Positions 35,256 to 47,784 of a stretch of 64,000 bases of DNA are shown here, in pieces. The stretch spans positions 620,001 through 684,000 of the forward strand of contig JAVLUZ010000146.1 of the NCBI GenBank assembly GCA_036768485.1, in the 5' to 3' direction. The notes under the pieces were generated by a model. The model saw only the letters and a list, made by a program, of their open reading frames with translations, searched no databases and was not told where the DNA came from. Made by a program: the position numbers and the translations under genes. This DNA comes from Mermis nigrescens (taxonomy: Eukaryota > Nematoda > Enoplea > Mermithida > Mermithidae). The number at the start of each line of letters is the position of its first letter. Position 1 is the first letter of the stretch.

Positions 35256-35396
35256 AGTATTAGTATTCAAATCAAAAAAATCAAATCAAAAGTTTATTTG
35301 TCATCAAACGAAAAATTGGGCAAATAATTGAAGTAAATCGACATCGAAACACGCGTATTATTCTTCAATTGCATGAGAATTTTTTTTGATACATAC

Positions 35397-35398
<2 letters not shown>

Positions 35399-35481
<83 letters not shown>
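35399..35481. repeat. (AT)n microsatellite
   Basis: About 40 uninterrupted TA dinucleotides lie between two convergent CR1-like 3' ends. Such a tract can extrude a cruciform and is prone to length error. Confidence 0.97.
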
Positions 35482-35483
<2 letters not shown>

Positions 35484-35599
35484 CCAAACGATACCCAAAT
35501 AACTACCTGCGTGCATAAATTACGGTTTTAATAATGCGAAATAATATTAAATCTGGACCAAAAAGTTTGATAGACAAGGACATGTAAAGGCCTATTAGA

Positions 35600-37560
35600 A
35601 ATGCGCTTACTTACGGCCCTGAAGAAAAGCATCAAAATCAAAGGTTTTCAATCTCATCATAAACGCTTTCGAGTTAGGAGCTTGTATAACATGTTCAGGC
35701 AAAGAGTTCCATACAGAAAGAATTTGATTACAAAATTGATATTTCTAATGTTCAGATTTGATTTGTTTAGAATTAGTTTCTGAGAGTTTGTGGCACAATT
35801 TGACCCCATATTGAGAACAAAAAAGTCTTCAAAAGGCAGTGCTTGAAATTTTATGATAGAGTAGGCCATGTTCAAACCAAAATAGAGCCGTCGAAGTTCT
35901 AGGCGTTCGAGACACAATTCCTTCAATCTAAAATCGTAAGATAAAGTTTTATCATTTAATAATCGCTTTGTGAACCTTCGTTGTACATTTTCTACTAAAT
36001 TTATGTCCTTAATGAGGTAGGGGTTCCAAACTACAGTGCTATACTCAAGAATGGGCCTAACATAAGTTGTAAAAGCCTTCATCAGCATTGTGTTTTGTTT
36101 TGAAACAAAAGTTCGAAAAATCAGGTTCGAGACTCTCATCGATTTTTTTACTATATATTCACAATGAACTCTAGATTTCAAATTTTTTTGATATCAAAAC
36201 ACCAAGATCTTTCACGTCAGTCGCATCTTTTGGTATTTGAAAATCATCGATTTTGTAACAATATTCAGGGTTAGACCTTCCCATCTGCAAAACAAAACAT
36301 TTATCTAATGATATCTTCAGCTGCCAGATGTCAGCCCAAGTTTTTATGTGCATCAAATCATTTTGCAAATCGATAAAGTTTGAGGCAAGATTTGAGATGT
36401 TAATATCATCAGCAAAAAGTGAGATAGAGCTGGTGGTCTGACGATCACACAAGTCGTTTATGTACAGCAAAAACATTGTAGGACCTAATACACTACCTTG
36501 AGGGACCCAACTCAAAACGGGAAGTGAATCAGACAAGGAATTTCCCATTTTAACTTTTTGGGATCTCCCATTCAAGAAAGCTTTCAACCAGTTCAAGCAA
36601 AAACCATTAATGCCATATGCACCCAATTTAACTAGAAGTTTCTTGTGTGACACTGTGTCGAAAGCTTTGCAAAAATCGATGTAGATAGCATCAATTGGCG
36701 ATTTTTTGTCAAGGTTTTTCGACCATTTATTTTTACACTCTAATAGCTGTAAGGCGCACGACTTATTTTTCTAAATCCAAACTGGCAATATCACTGAGTA
36801 AACTATGCTTATTGAGATGAGTCGTAATGTTTTCATTTACTATCGATTCCATGATTTTGCAAGGGATGCAACAAAGGGATATGGGCCTGTAGTTTTTCGG
36901 CAATGACATGTCACCTTTTTTGTGTATAGGCACTACAATGGCTTCACTCCAAAGGGTTGGTATGCTTCCTGTCCTCTAGGAAATTTCAAAGATTGTAGCA
37001 AGCGGTTGTGCCAAAAACAATTAGTCTCTTGACAAAAAAGGCACAGGGGCCATCGGGACCAACTGACAATGATGGTTTGAGGCGGTTTAAAGCAACTGAA
37101 ACAGAAAACAAATCAAATTTAACAGCAAAGTTTTCTTTACATTGAATTCTACTAGGAAAGTAAGGTAAAATGTTGTCATCATTCACAAAAGTTGATACAA
37201 AAAAATTTATTAAAAATGTCTGCCCTGTCAAAATCCTCATCAATAAATGTACCATCCTGGTTTCGTAGCAGTGGAATTTTCTTTTGACTTTTCAAACGTT
37301 GGTTGACAAAAGAATAAGAGTTTTTTAGATTCTTTGATTTCATTAACCTATTTTCTTCATCAGCAAAAAATTGCTTGGTCGCATTCCTTATTACTTTGCT
37401 CAAATTTTTGCACTTTTCTAAAATTTCGAAACCTCGGCCAATTTCGTATTTCTTCCAAAAGTCTCCGTTTACGAGATTGCAATTTATAGATAACCGCGGA
37501 TAGAACTTTTCTACGTCTTTTCACTCTTCTGTGGAACAAATTCTGAAATGACAAAGTCCA
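35600..37560 (-). pseudogene. CR1-like non-LTR retrotransposon relic (RT domain, several frameshifts)
   Basis: Read on the minus strand the order is: a linker (SKVIRNATKQFFADEENR), the RT fingers (LKPSLSVGPDGP), the palm around 36.66 kb (IYIDFCKAFDTVSHKKLL), SWVPQGSVLGPTMFLLYIND at 36.5 kb, the catalytic box FADDINIS, then DLGVLIS and the C-terminal RPILEYSTVVWNPYL and LERLELRRLYFG blocks. Frames change several times, for example at about 37.2 and 36.18 kb. The invariant Gly of SGVPQGS is Trp here. No intact endonuclease is present. It is convergent with the + strand CR1 fragment. Confidence 0.9.
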
Positions 37561-38282
37561 TTACAGACAAAAAACTTCGGTAAAAATCATTTACAGTAAT
37601 GGAGGAATAAAAAATAACATCCCATTCAACAAGTATTAGCATCTTCGAACCGCAAAAAAATCGCACATTCCCGGCAACCTAGCGAAATACATGTATTTAA
37701 AGAAGTGTCAAGAATGTAAACTCGACCAATCATTGGAATTTTTGAAGTTGGCGGCCCGATTGTACGACCCCTTGAAGAAGCGAGAGGTTCAATTACCAGA
37801 ATACGGTTCAAGCGACAGTAAAGACGTTGATTAAGGTGAGAATAGCGTTTTTATGCGAATTCAATTAGGATTGTTTAATATAAAAGTTGAAAAAACAGAC
37901 GGAAGAAAGTTAAAAAATGAAATTTTCCGAAGTGTTTTTTTCAATCAAAGGCTTTTCCGTCTGTTTTTCGCAACTTCTATGTTAAAGATACCTGCTTGAA
38001 ATCGCATAAAAACGCTATTTTTTGAAATTTGAAAATGGATGTATTCTAGAATTAGCCCATAGTTTTTTGAAAAGGTACAATTTCCAACTAGAAATATAAC
38101 TGTATTTGTCAACCACTAGCTACAAATAAATGAGATTGTCCTGAAAATTTATTCAGTAAAAGCTAATTTATACACAGTAGCAAAGATATAACAATGACTA
38201 AGTATACATATGGTCGAATCAGTACAGTTCTCAAAATTAAGACTTGCCCATTGATAAATACGAAATACGAATTAAACTAAAC

Positions 38283-38381
38283 TTTTCCCGGCCCCGGCCG
38301 TTTTTTAACCTTACCCCGGCCGGGGCCAGGGATGCTGAAAATGGCCGGAGATAGCCGGGCCGGGGCCCCGGTCGATCACTA
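38283..38381. mobile_element. Solitary hAT end with CCGGCC array
   Basis: The end GGTCGATCACTA inverts to TAGTGATCGACCGG, the same terminus as the element at 30300. It is preceded by CCCGGCC/GGCCGGG arrays. No matching left end was found, so it is a truncated element. Confidence 0.6.
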
Positions 38382-38603
38382 CTGATGACAAATTCTCGCC
38401 ATCACAATAAACTATCAACTTTAAACTTTCAAAGTAAAGTATTTCCTTCGTCAAATAATCGGCCATTCACAGTAAATGATTCTGAGAGTTACACGCGTGA
38501 AATGAGTCACTTGTTGAATTTTTTCACTAATAAATTAAAACGATACAATTACTGTCATCCGGTTTCCGATGACTTCATACCCAGAAAAAGAATATAAGTA
38601 TTA

Positions 38604-39114
38604 TCTGTCTGTTTCATTCAATCGTGAGCTTTTTCAGAGTCGACAGTATGCCTAACTAAGTGATTTACTCTAACTCGACAGGAAAGTATAAGTTGGGCGA
38701 GCGGCTGCCATTCTTTCATTCTTTAATGCACTAAACCGTCCATACAGACTCAATTCAATTATCTAAACAGTGCTGTCACGTACTACAGTAAGTGCGATAA
38801 ATAAAAATCTTGCAGAAGGAATCGAATCCGTGATGCTTCGACGACGATCAGACGTTCTATCAATGCGCTAAGCAGAAATTTGCTGCGAAGTTTAAAATGT
38901 TTGTCTATTGAGTTTAACGCTCACTTTATGACAAGCTGAATGCGTAAGTTCCATCTGCAAGAGAATAAATTATGCCATTAAAATTTCATCGAAAAACCCT
39001 GCCTGCCTATGTAGCTGCAGTGATCTCTAAACAACCTACAATAAGTAGGAGAAAGTGAGTTAATGTAGCCTCGGAAAAATTTGCTGAAAAAATTTCCTAT
39101 AAATGAAACAGACA
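38604..39114. mobile_element. TIR element with tRNA-like unit, copy 2 (opposite orientation)
   Basis: Ends are TCTGTCTGTTTCATTCAATC and AAATGAAACAGAC. Read on the minus strand it is similar to copy 1 along its whole length, for example ATTTATCGCACTTACTGTAG against ATTTAGCGCACTTACTGTAG. Confidence 0.85.
38803..38877 (-). pseudogene. tRNA-like sequence in TIR element copy 2
   Basis: On the minus strand, TTAGCGCATTGATAG (box A-like) is followed by GGATTCGATTCC (box B with one inserted A), then ATTTTTAT, a Pol III terminator. It is more diverged than copy 1 but in the same relative place. Confidence 0.7.
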
Positions 39115-39179
39115 CAACACAGCTGTTACTATGTACTTTGGCCGCATAACAATATTACATAGGCTAAAAATATTATGTA

Positions 39180-40104
39180 TAGTGTTGTAAAAGATATCTT
39201 TATCTTTATCTTTTCAGCAAGATAAAGATAAAGATAAAGATATCTTTATCTTTATTTTGACGATTTTTTATCTTTATCTTTATCTTTGTCTTTATCTTTT
39301 GGAAAAATCACAGGCTATCTTTATCTTTATCTTTATCTTTTTTGAGAGGAATTTATCTTGCAAAAAAGATAAAGTATGTAGGTACATAAGTAAGCATGTA
39401 ATCCAAAATGCAGGTTTGACGTGAAATACATTTAGACGCATATAAGTGTTATTGTAATACAAGAAGAGAAAAGAAAACGATTGTTTAAACCCTACGTCGT
39501 GCGGCCCAAACTAATGCCTGTATATCAACCTAAGTGAGTGGGAGTGATGCCGATCTAAGCGGGAGTACTACTACTAGCACCCAAGTTAATCTAAGACCAA
39601 GCCTGGGAAACATGGAGAAGTTTGAAAAAATCAATAACTGTTGCGACTATGTATACTTTGTACAGGCACACAGGGCAGGGTTTTGATGCTTGTGAAAAGA
39701 AAGAAGTGGTCTGCCAGTAATAGTAGTACGTGGGTCAGTCAGATACCGCGGGTAAACCCCCAAACCTACATTTATGTGTGCTTAATGCCTATCAACTCTT
39801 TGATCTCAGGTGTAAAAATTAGGACATTCAGTTGGCTGCTTTACATAACCCACTCTCGTTTATTGCACTTCACAAACATTTGTCCTGGGTCCAGACGACC
39901 ATATTTACATATGTACACTTTATCTTTATCTTTATCTTTATCTTTATCTTTTTGATTCCTTTATCTTGCAAATTATCTTTATCTTTATCTTTCTTAATTT
40001 TTTTAACTTTATCTTTATCTTTATCTTTATCTTCTAGATTTTAGAATTTTAAACTTCATCTTTATCTTTTTATCTTGCAAAAATCCTTATCTTTTACAAC
40101 ACTA
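39180..40104. mobile_element. hAT-type element with CTTTAT arrays (TSD attatgta)
   Basis: Ends are TAGTGTTGTAAAAGATA and its inverse. A perfect TSD, attatgta, lies at 39172-39179 and 40105-40112. GATAAA/TTTATC arrays lie at 39198-39370 and 39917-40096. The interior of about 0.55 kb has no transposase. Confidence 0.92.
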
Positions 40105-40504
40105 ATTATGTAGCAAAGAAAAATGCTCCGATGGAACAAAAAAAGATTAATACACTTGGAATTGTGGATTATTAAGGATATAAAAGGAGGGGACTAGGAA
40201 AAAGCTACCTATGTTATAGTAGCAAAATCTGCTAAAAAATCACACTTTCTCTAAGCAACGCAAAAAATCGAAGTATATTCTGCGGCCAACAGATTAAAAT
40301 AAATATTGAACCATAAAAATGATTGAAAAAGCAGCACGTTAGCTATGCAGTAGCTATGGGAAATGATATTGAGTAAACTAACAGTCTTTCTAAGCCAATT
40401 GAATGAAATAGCAAACATCGATGCATCCAAGACAATTAAAGAAATTGTTGATTTAAAACAGTGGGAAACGCGTAAGTTGACTTGAAACAGACTAAATGTA
40501 GTTA

Positions 40505-40677
40505 CAGTGGCGGATCTAGGATTTTCCTAAGGGGGCGGTACCCCTAAGGGGGGCGGAACCCTGACTTGGGCGGAAAAATTAGCCCTTTTTACCCGAAAAT
40601 CGCTAAAAATCGCTCAAAAATCCTTAATTTTGCGCATTTTTTGGGCCCCCCGCCCCCGCCCCCTAAATCCGCCCCTG
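40505..40677. mobile_element. Family E MITE, 173 bp (TSD tKtagtta)
   Basis: Ends are CAGTGGCGGATCTAGG and CCTAAATCCGCCCCTG. The flanks tgtagtta and tttagtta match at 7 of 8. The inverted duplicate near 62.57 kb reads TAAATGTAGGTACACTAGC with no insert, so it is an empty site. Confidence 0.93.
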
Positions 40678-40809
40678 TTTAGTTACACTAGCATGTTTGT
40701 AACGATTGTGTGCACTAATCAATCGGCCCTGCTTGCTATAATACTCATAACAAAATAGAACAACTTCAAGTATACCACTTAGTTTTATATCAATCAAAAT
40801 ACGAAGCTA

Positions 40810-41355
40810 TAGTCTGTTTCATTTATCCGAGAGCTTTTTCAGTAAATGTTTTCGGAGGCTACAGTAACCCCTTCTTTCTTATTTACTGTAGTTCGCTAGA
40901 TCTCACTGTAGTTACGTAGCAGAGAAGGGTTTTTCAATAACATCTTTGCGATATAAATTATTATCGTCTTCCAGCAGATTAATCAACTTACAGATAAAAA
41001 TCGCGCATTCAGCTTATCCTAAGTTGACACTTTAAACACAATAGACTAAAATGTTAAGAAACGCCGCGAACTCCCTCATAGCTCAGTGGTAAAACGTCTG
41101 CTTGTCGTGTCGAAGCAACCGGGTTCGATTCCACCCGATAGCTTTTTATTTAGCGCACTTACTGTAGTATGTCCCAGTACTGATTAAATGCCTAAATTAA
41201 ATGTATATAGGCGGATTAGTGCGCTAAAAATGGAAGAATTTCAGCCACTCGCCCTCACTAAGCTGATCTGCCGAATTACAGTAATTCCTCTTGTTTCGTT
41301 TACTGTAGCCCATAAAAGAATTGACTAAAAAGCTCTCGAATAAATGAAACAGACT
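40810..41355. mobile_element. TA-flanked TIR element carrying a tRNA-like Pol III unit, copy 1
   Basis: It starts TAGTCTGTTTCATTTATCCG, and the right end is the inverse (CGAATAAATGAAACAGACTA). TA duplicates at 40808-40809 and 41356-41357. The inverted duplicate near 62.43 kb reads CGAAGCTAGTCAGC, the exact empty site with one TA. Inside is a tRNA-like segment with box A, box B and TTTTT. Confidence 0.9.
41072..41147 (+). pseudogene. tRNA-like sequence with Pol III box A, box B and terminator
   Basis: Box A is TAGCTCAGTGG (41079-41089) and box B is GGTTCGATTCC (41122-41132). The spacing is normal for a tRNA, and TTTTT follows at 41143-41147. An anticodon-type stem TGCTT/AAGCA has a loop of nine bases. 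The acceptor and T stems do not pair, so it is not a functional tRNA gene. It could drive Pol III transcription of the element. Confidence 0.75.
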
Positions 41356-41408
41356 ATAGTCAGCTTTGCTACTTGCCAGCAATTAAAAAAAAGTAAACAA
41401 TATAGATT

Positions 41409-42477
41409 TGTAAATGTTGGGGTTCGCACTGGGTCTACAGAATCGACGCAGAGACGAACCTCACTATTATTTGCCTTCGGGATTTGCTTACGTAAGTACC
41501 TATGTAGCTGCTCTTAGCGCTGGTTCCGATCGCGTAGTCGCTAACAACTTCGATCTTCTGAACCCTTGTAGACCTACGGCTTCGACTCCCTCAGTCCTCA
41601 TATTGCTGACTGCACTTTCGTCGGGAGTCGTAGCAGCTACGCCACGCCCTAGATCCTACAAGAATGTACCTACCTAAATCCCGGAATTACCGCGAGGTCA
41701 GTTGACCTATCTCAACCCTGCTCAAGTTGATTAATTAACTTGTTTTCAAAGTTTACACTTGTTCAGAAACTTTTCGGTTCCTAATGTACGTAGCACAATG
41801 AAATTTGAAAACAACACCAACGAGCTCTAGACTGATCAATCATAAATAATTAAATAATGGTTTTAACCAATTTTGGGGTTGAGAAAAGAATATTGAATTT
41901 TGAACGAAATAAATAATTGAAAACTATTTACCTATCCTCTTCACCAAAAGCTCAGAAGTCCTCGACGGTTGGGGCCGGCCTATCACACCCTCGGTATAAT
42001 TCACCCCTATGTGGATTTTATAATTTTATTTCGATTATATACACACGGCGTATGCCGGGAAGCAAATAACAGTATCGCTAAACGATAAAAGAGCCAAACG
42101 ACTAAATCGTCCAAAAACCAGACTGACTAACATCCCATTAGGGGATCGATACAGTAAAACATAAGCTTAAGTCAAACTAACATTAACCAAGAATACTCTC
42201 AAATCGACTCGTACGATAGTACGATAAGCGGTAGCAAGTAAAACAATTACTATTATCATATAGGTACTTAATTCTGTTTTACCGGACAAGTATCTAAAAG
42301 ATTTTGTAATGAAAATTTGGGATTTATTTTGAGAACTGAAGGCATAGCCACGAGCTCACCCATCCGCAGATGTCAACTCGCAAATGGCTATGTTAACCGA
42401 TACAGTACCAAGCTGTTGTCGGTAGGCCTGTGCGAACTAATGAAACGAGTTCGCACCGTGTAACTCTCACAGTTACA
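41409..42477. mobile_element. Probable solo LTR (TSD gatt)
   Basis: It starts TGTAAATGTTGGGG and ends CAGTTACA (TGTAA/TTACA). GATT duplicates at 41405-41408 and 42478-42481. The segment is exactly what is missing from the inverted duplicate (ATAGATTTCGTTTATACACTC near 62.39 kb). No internal gag-pol is present. Orientation is uncertain: AATAAA lies at about 41907 on +. Confidence 0.7.
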
Positions 42478-42712
42478 GATTCTTTTTATACACTCCTATC
42501 TGAAACTTTGAAAATTATTCAAAAAAGACACTTTTTTAGAGGCCGCAGAATATACTTCGATTTTTTGCGTTGCTTAGAGAAAGTGTGATTTTTAGCAGAT
42601 TTTGCGACTTTAGGTAGCTTTTTCCTAGTCTCCTCCTTTTACATCCTTGATAATCCACAATTCCAAGTATATTCATCTTTTTTTGTTCCATCGGAGCATT
42701 TTTCTTTGCTAG

Positions 42713-44500
42713 TACCCTACTTTTAATTAGCATAATATGAGTACATCAGTCAGTAAACACATACAGTAACATGCCAAATTAATGACAGCAGTCCAAGAAC
42801 GCGGAAAACGATATTGTTCTTAACATCAGCATTGCCCTTTTTAAACAAGACAACCTTACACTATTTAATCAGATCAAAGTTTTTCAGCATAAACTTTACG
42901 CAAATATCAAGTGTAAGGAACACTAACGCTCAGATTTGGAAGTAAAATAAATTTGTAGTATAAACTACATATTAACAACAAATGAATACTGCAAGTTTAC
43001 ACAATTACTAGGTGTAGAGAAAACTAACAGTCAGATTCCTAATTCTGATTTTACAGAGAACATTCTGAAAAAATCAAGCTTCCGCAAGGCTCTAGACCTA
43101 AACTTACTATGCAGTGTATACTAACACATTAGCAGAGTGTAAAGAAGATTTTAGACGGATTCGTAATCTTAATGTTACTCTGATATTACGATTAAGATTT
43201 ATGAAAAAAATGAGTCTCACTCAACAATAACCCGAGAACAAATAAACATCAGTTGTAAAGTACTTCGCACCACTGTTGAGTGTAAGCAAACGCGCTCAAC
43301 TGGCGTCTCACATTTGATTCCTGGTACATTTCAAGACTTTAGAAAAAATCAAGCTTCGGCAAGGCTCTAGAACTAAAGGTAATACGCAGTGCAAACTTTT
43401 CACAATCACAGAGTGTAAAGAAAATTTCAGTCGGATTCGTGATACTGATATTACTCTGATATTACGATCAACATTTATGAAAAATTAAGTCTCCACAATG
43501 GCCCGAGAACAAATAAATATAAGGCGTAAACCACTTTATACTACTGTTGAGTGCGAACAAACTTGCGTATCACATTTGGTTTCTGGTTCATTTTTAGACT
43601 TGAGATTATGTCCAGACTCATAACCCAGAACTTGGCAGAAAACAACAAGACAGAAACACGTTTAACTCCCCCATTTTTGGACTTTATACCTCCCAAAAAA
43701 GCTAAATGCTATCCGCTGTGACGAGTACCCCTTAGAATGTACTTTGTATTTATCCTATTCGACCTCATCCGACTTCTGAACAGAGGAAGTGGCGAACAAA
43801 AAAATGGACAAAACCGCATTTTCCACTGTCCACCACATTGTAAACTTTAAAAATCTGAACCTAACGCTCCATTGAGTGTAAGTAAATTCAGTTCGGGCCA
43901 GTTTGTAGCCCTTTGATTGTAGTACGTTTTTACGTGCTAAACTTCTGTTCCGCAAAATATTTTATATGATTTACCAATCAAAATACGAAAAAAACCTGTT
44001 TTTTCGGTCATTTTACACCTCAGATTTCGAACTTCACACCCCATAAACAACTCAATATCACGTTTTTTCGAACGCGGCTTGCTTCGACGTGTAGCCCTTA
44101 AAAGTTACTTCATTTCTATTTTATTCAATTCAAACCAACTAATAACCGAAAAAGTTGGCAGAGAAATCTTGGGCAGAATCTGTTTTTTTACTTATCCACT
44201 AGAGTGTAAAGTTTAAACCCCTGGTACTAACTGCGTATCGATTGTAGAAAAATTTGCTGGTAAGCACAAGATAGCCCTTGATTCTAAGTACATTACTGTC
44301 GGAAAAAATTTCTTAAAACTCATAAACGGAGTTCTTGGCAGACATAAACAAGTCGAAAACTCGACCAAAATGTGTCTTTTCACCCCCAGATTTTTGCACT
44401 CTTTACACTCCCATTCGAGACCTGACACAAAATTCAAAAAACACAAAGTATCATCTGCAGAATTCCTTCCAGAAAGGTCAAACTTTGGCATACCACTTTT
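42713..44500. repeat. Left copy of inverted duplication, segment Y
   Basis: Runs collinear, inverted, with 60370-62155. Shared landmarks include ATGACAGCAGTCCAAGAACG, TCTAGAACTAAAG and AAGTCGAAAACTCGACCAAA. It contains TTTACAC/GTGTAAA repeat units. No gene is seen. Confidence 0.88.
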
Positions 44501-45190
44501 GTGTAAATTATTCATTGTTGCAGCCTGTTTGAGTAGAATAATTGTATGGAATACATTCAACAACTCGCTCTTTATGTTTTAGCAAAATTACAGTATCCAA
44601 AAACTATTACATCATAAGTTATACAAGAAAAAGCCAAAAAACGTGGCAATGTAACCCCATTTGACGGTACATATGTAATTACATGCTCAGGTTAATAAAA
44701 TTTGGAAGTTTACATGGCGAAATTGACTTGAAAATCTACATAAGCGCCTCTACTCATGCGCCCCTCTTAGGACCAACCGAAAACAATAAGCGCCCAGGGC
44801 GGTTAATTCGGGTAATACGGTACTTAATTACAGAAGATAAGTAAAAAGGTCTACAACATATTGAGCAGCTTGAAAGAAATTTATTTACAATACCGTATTT
44901 ATTCTACCGAAAAAAGTTATAGACAGCGCCCTCTAATATTAAGCGCACCTGCTATTATATGAATGCTGTCCTTAGTTAACTGTGTTCCTTGAATACTATT
45001 TATTGGCCGAAAAGCAGTCCAAACTCAATATAAGCACATGGAATATAATTTTTATGGATAAAATGCCAAAAATAAGACAATTGATAAAATAATTGAGATT
45101 GAAATTGTAAAAATATTCCTTTATTTTGTCCAGTAATGAAGAAATTTGATGCTTATTCGGGTAAAATCAAATGAAAAAAGTTATAGACAG
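43500..45190. other. Non-genic, end of segment Y and flank
   Basis: Covers the distal part of segment Y up to 44500. Then AT-rich sequence has GCGCCCTCTAATA motifs, one of which is the target of the hAT-type element at 45204. No gene is seen. Confidence 0.4.
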
Positions 45191-45203
45191 CGCCCTCTAA
45201 TAG

Positions 45204-46669
45204 CATAGGCGTAGCCAGGGAGGGGGCGGGGCATTGGAGGCACATTCCCCCCCCCGAAATTTTTCAGAAATATTGTTGATTTTTCTGTTGCAGTAATGTG
45301 TATCCAGAAAACTAAGTTCAAAAAGGCAAAAACGTCAAATTTTCCTGGCGCTTCGCGTCGAGTCATTATCATTTATTTTTTGTTATATACTCGGAGATAC
45401 AATGAATTTAAAAGATTGAATCTGTTAAAATAATACAGCTTTTCACATCACTTTAGTAATTTAATGCACTATTTGTTCGTTGAATGAAACTGCACATGCT
45501 CGTTGAGCATAATAGTAAAAGTGTGAAAATGATACCATTTTGTCTATTCTCTGCTTTGTTTGTCTTTTGTGTACCAGTTTGTCTATTCTTTGCTTTGTTT
45601 GTCTTTCTTTACAAGGACATATAATCCTATTTAAATGAAAGGAATGGCCAAATTTTTTTACGTTTTTGTGCATTTTCTGTTTTCTAAACTGCATCTTGTT
45701 AATAAGAAGGCCACGAACGGGCCTGAAAACGGTTTTGAACAAAGTTTTCATTGATACATTTTTCTAAATCTTATTGGCAGCGACCCGTTGTTGCGCTCTG
45801 TAATTAGCAGAAGTCGAAAAACGCATTTCAGCTCAGAAGTTTTAAATTTTAAGTGTTTTTGGGCTTGATTTAGAACCGAGATTTGGCCGATTTTGCGAAA
45901 ATTTAAATGTTACTCTTTAACATTAAATTGCTTTTTTCAAAAAATTTTCCGTACTGTGCCCCGGACCCCGCTGGGAACGCTTGAGCGTGCCAACCCAGAC
46001 TTCCCCACAGCCGCAAAATCTCATTGTATGTACATGCGCAACGAGGTTTTAGGAAGAACAAGCCCGGCATTTCACGCCGGCATTAATTTGTCTTCTTTGT
46101 ATGATTTAAGCCGTATAAATTGAGTTTAAAGTGAAAAAACGTAAAAATTTCCCGGCGCATAGCGCCGCCAGTTACTGTTCTTCCTTTTTGTAAAGCTCCA
46201 GCATTGCGTTAAAAAGCCTGAATCACTCAAAATATCTTCAGACAAGTTAGTAATTCGCAGTTTTCTTGTTAGAAGCTTGAACTGTCAAAATTGTTCTGCA
46301 CAAATTTGACAATTTTCTGCTCTGTCAGACTATTAGTATTCACAGAGCTACAAAATGTTACGGATGGTAAAAAATGACTAAATTTCTTGGCACTTTGCGC
46401 CACTTATGATTTCCGAACTGTTTGTCAATAGAAAGGCCGCAAATTCTACATGAAAACGGTAGAAATTCCAAAAAATTTTCGGCAGTTCGCGTCGCTTTAC
46501 ACTTTTTGTATTTTTGATTGTCAGAAACCCATAAATTAGCTAGGCTACACTACTAAAGGTCGAAAAACTCAGTTTTACTATACATAACGTTACTGACATT
46601 CAATGCAAAAAGCAACTTAAAAAATTTCTGTATATGCCCCCTCAAACCAAAATCCTGGCTACGCCTCTG
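45204..46669. mobile_element. 1.5-kb hAT-type element (TSD tctaatag)
   Basis: It starts CATAGGCGTAGCCAGGG and ends CCTGGCTACGCCTCTG. A perfect TSD, tctaatag, lies at 45196-45203 and 46670-46677. The interior repeats GCGC...GCGCC hairpins. No transposase frame. It shares its terminus with 8718-9126. Confidence 0.9.
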
Positions 46670-46824
46670 TCTAATAGTACGCGCCCTCTAATAGACAGCG
46701 CACCTTCAAGCTGAAAAAAGTTATAGATAGCGCGCTGTTTAGTAAAATAAATACGGTAGGTCATTGCAAAATTAGATGTAATGTGCGCATATAAAAAGAA
46801 TCAAGAGATTGAAGTGTCCAGCGA

Positions 46825-46995
46825 TTAACGTCTGTTTTACATAACTTCGTGCATAAAGTTTATGAATTTTCGTCGATAGTAAGCCGAAAGGTTACGATAA
46901 TTATATATCAGATCAATGTTACAGTCACAATCTGTCAGCTTAATGTCGGTGGTAGTTTTAAAATTTATGCACGAAGTTATGTGAAACAGACTATA
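46825..46995. mobile_element. Short TA-type TIR MITE with ATAACTTCGTGCATAAA arms
   Basis: Left CGTCTGTTTTACATAACTTC and right GAAGTTATGTGAAACAGAC pair over about 30 bases. The interior CGAAAGGTTACGATAATTAT matches the 3178-3346 copy in inverse orientation. Confidence 0.75.
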
Positions 46996-47784
46996 AATTC
47001 GAACGCAACAGCTCGGTTTTCTGGAATTATTCAATTTAAATGACCAAGAAATTAGTTTCACATAAAATACGCGATTGTCGTTTACTGTAGCGAGTTGTAA
47101 TAAAACATCGAATCCGTCGCAGTTAGCACAGCATCATACGATCACCGTTTTTTTCCACTTTTGGGTCTATTTGTCTACCAAAATTTTTGGAAACTCACGT
47201 AGGCCCCTTTAGAAACTCATCCAAACAAAGTTTAGAAATCAAACCCTTAAACCGTTTAAAAGATTTTCAATCAACAATACTTTGGGGCAAAGTATTCCAC
47301 ATTCTAGCCGTCCTGTTTGCAAAGTCGTTTTTCCTACAGTCTAAATGGAATTTGTGGATATAAAGCTTTATATCACTTACCGATCTGGTACCCCTTTCGG
47401 GTGCGAGTTCGAAAACGTCTTCAAAGGAAAGTAACTGTCTCTTGATTATTCTGAAAGCAAAAGTGAGATCAAAATGAATACGCCGAGTTTCGAGTATTTC
47501 AAGATTTAACAAACCCAACCGCTCATTGTAAGACAAGTCACCTTGTCGCCATAGTATTCTTTTAGTAAATCTACGCTGAACTTTTTCAATACCATTAATA
47601 TGTTTAATCAAATAAGGGTTCCAAACCACTGAGTTATACTCCAAAATGGGTCTTACATAGACTTTAAGAGCTTTTACCATTAATTCAATATTTTATGAGA
47701 CAAAACTTTTCTGGATCAGTGATGCAACTCGAGAAGCTTTAGACGCAGTGTTTACACAATGAATGCTAGAAGATAGGTCATCAC

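Larger units (their letters stand above)
40111..42712. mobile_element. TIR element X, left copy (carries three later insertions)
   Basis: Arms of about 180 bases (AGCAAAGAAAAATGCTCCGA at left, inverse ending CTTTGCTAG at right) enclose the interior. After subtracting the inserts at 40505-40677, 40810-41355 and 41409-42477 it is about the same length as the copy at 62156-62956. The right end abuts TA. Confidence 0.82.

Noticed and set aside
39832..40044. ORF rich in SLSLSLSLS or FIFIFIFI
   Set aside because: Translation of the CTTTAT array in a hAT element.
39180..40104. Telomere-type or simple satellite DNA (CTTTAT repeats)
   Set aside because: The two arrays are inverted and lie just inside TIRs with a perfect 8-bp TSD, so they belong to a hAT-type element.
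41072..41147. A functional tRNA gene
   Set aside because: Box A, box B and terminator are present, but the acceptor and T stems do not pair and the anticodon loop has nine bases. The sequence lies inside a TIR element with a diverged second copy.
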